A stretch of DNA of 5,509 nucleotides from an uncultured bacterium (GTDB lineage Bacteria; Patescibacteriota; Patescibacteriia; UBA1558; GWA2-36-10). Shown here piece after piece: positions 5,477 through 5,509 of the stretch (positions within the stretch are counted from its first letter, which is position 1; each line of letters opens with the position of its first letter). Position numbers and translations under genes: made by a program. Under the pieces are notes generated by a model. The model did not search any database, was not told the origin of the DNA, and was given only the letters and a program-made list of their open reading frames with translations. The stretch is taken from positions 1-5,509 of the forward strand of contig CALDOH010000140.1 of assembly GCA_937912185.1 (NCBI GenBank). Reading direction: 5' to 3'.

Positions 5477-5509
5477 CTAACGAATACTTTGATAACCGCC
5501 AGGTACACC
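5477..5509 (-). CDS. 3' end of an unidentified gene entering from the right edge
   Basis: Reading the minus strand from the right edge in one frame gives GVPGGYQSIR and then a TAG stop at 5477-5479. A likely terminator begins 23 bases further on, which is where a gene end would be expected. Of the other two frames, one stays open until a TGA just before the hairpin and one reads into the hairpin, so this frame fits best. Ten residues are too few to name a family. The next gene starts about 90 bases away behind its own promoter, so this gene probably belongs to a separate transcription unit. Confidence 0.35.
   Translation of the reverse strand, partial: GVPGGYQSIR

Overview
The window looks like a piece of a Candidatus Patescibacteria (CPR) chromosome, most likely from the Parcubacteria side. 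This is inferred from AT-rich DNA, six tightly packed genes on one strand with gaps of 0-3 bases, few Shine-Dalgarno sites, and several small proteins whose sequences resemble ones I remember from that group. Two short palindromic elements also fit: one translates as NPVRN...SNGVN and the other as SYAKASDG, both of which I recall as recurring motifs in CPR proteomes. The standard genetic code fits; TGA is used as a real stop at 1328-1330, so this is not a Gracilibacteria-type UGA-glycine genome.

All genes are on the minus strand, so transcription runs from right to left. At the right edge lies the last stretch of an unidentified gene (5477-5509), followed by a hairpin-plus-T-tract terminator (5429-5453). 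A strong sigma-70-like promoter (5396-5424) then opens an apparent operon. Its genes in order are a 991-residue UvrD/PcrA-like helicase fused to an iron-sulfur PD-(D/E)XK nuclease (2413-5388), a small coiled-coil and two-helix membrane protein (2140-2409), a YecM/VOC-fold protein (1625-2137), a DUF721/DciA-like protein (1328-1624), a four-helix membrane protein (start uncertain, stop at 816), and pheS, the phenylalanyl-tRNA synthetase alpha subunit, which runs off the left edge (1-812). pheT may follow outside the window.

The genes do not form an obvious single pathway. The helicase-nuclease (repair/recombination) and the DciA-like protein (replicative helicase loading) share a DNA-metabolism theme, while pheS is a translation housekeeping gene; streamlined CPR genomes often pack unrelated genes together. 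There is no gene-free stretch over 300 bases, no tRNA or rRNA, no CRISPR array and no transposase gene.

I do not see a new multi-gene system. The unusual signals are two palindromic elements interacting with genes. A REPIN-like pair of inverted 15-base arms (1216-1230 and 1274-1288) sits at the 5' end of the membrane-protein gene and confuses its start. A 22-base imperfect palindrome (4339-4360) is embedded in frame in the helicase, directly after a potential -1 slippery run of A residues. The helicase gene is also predicted to be nearly leaderless.
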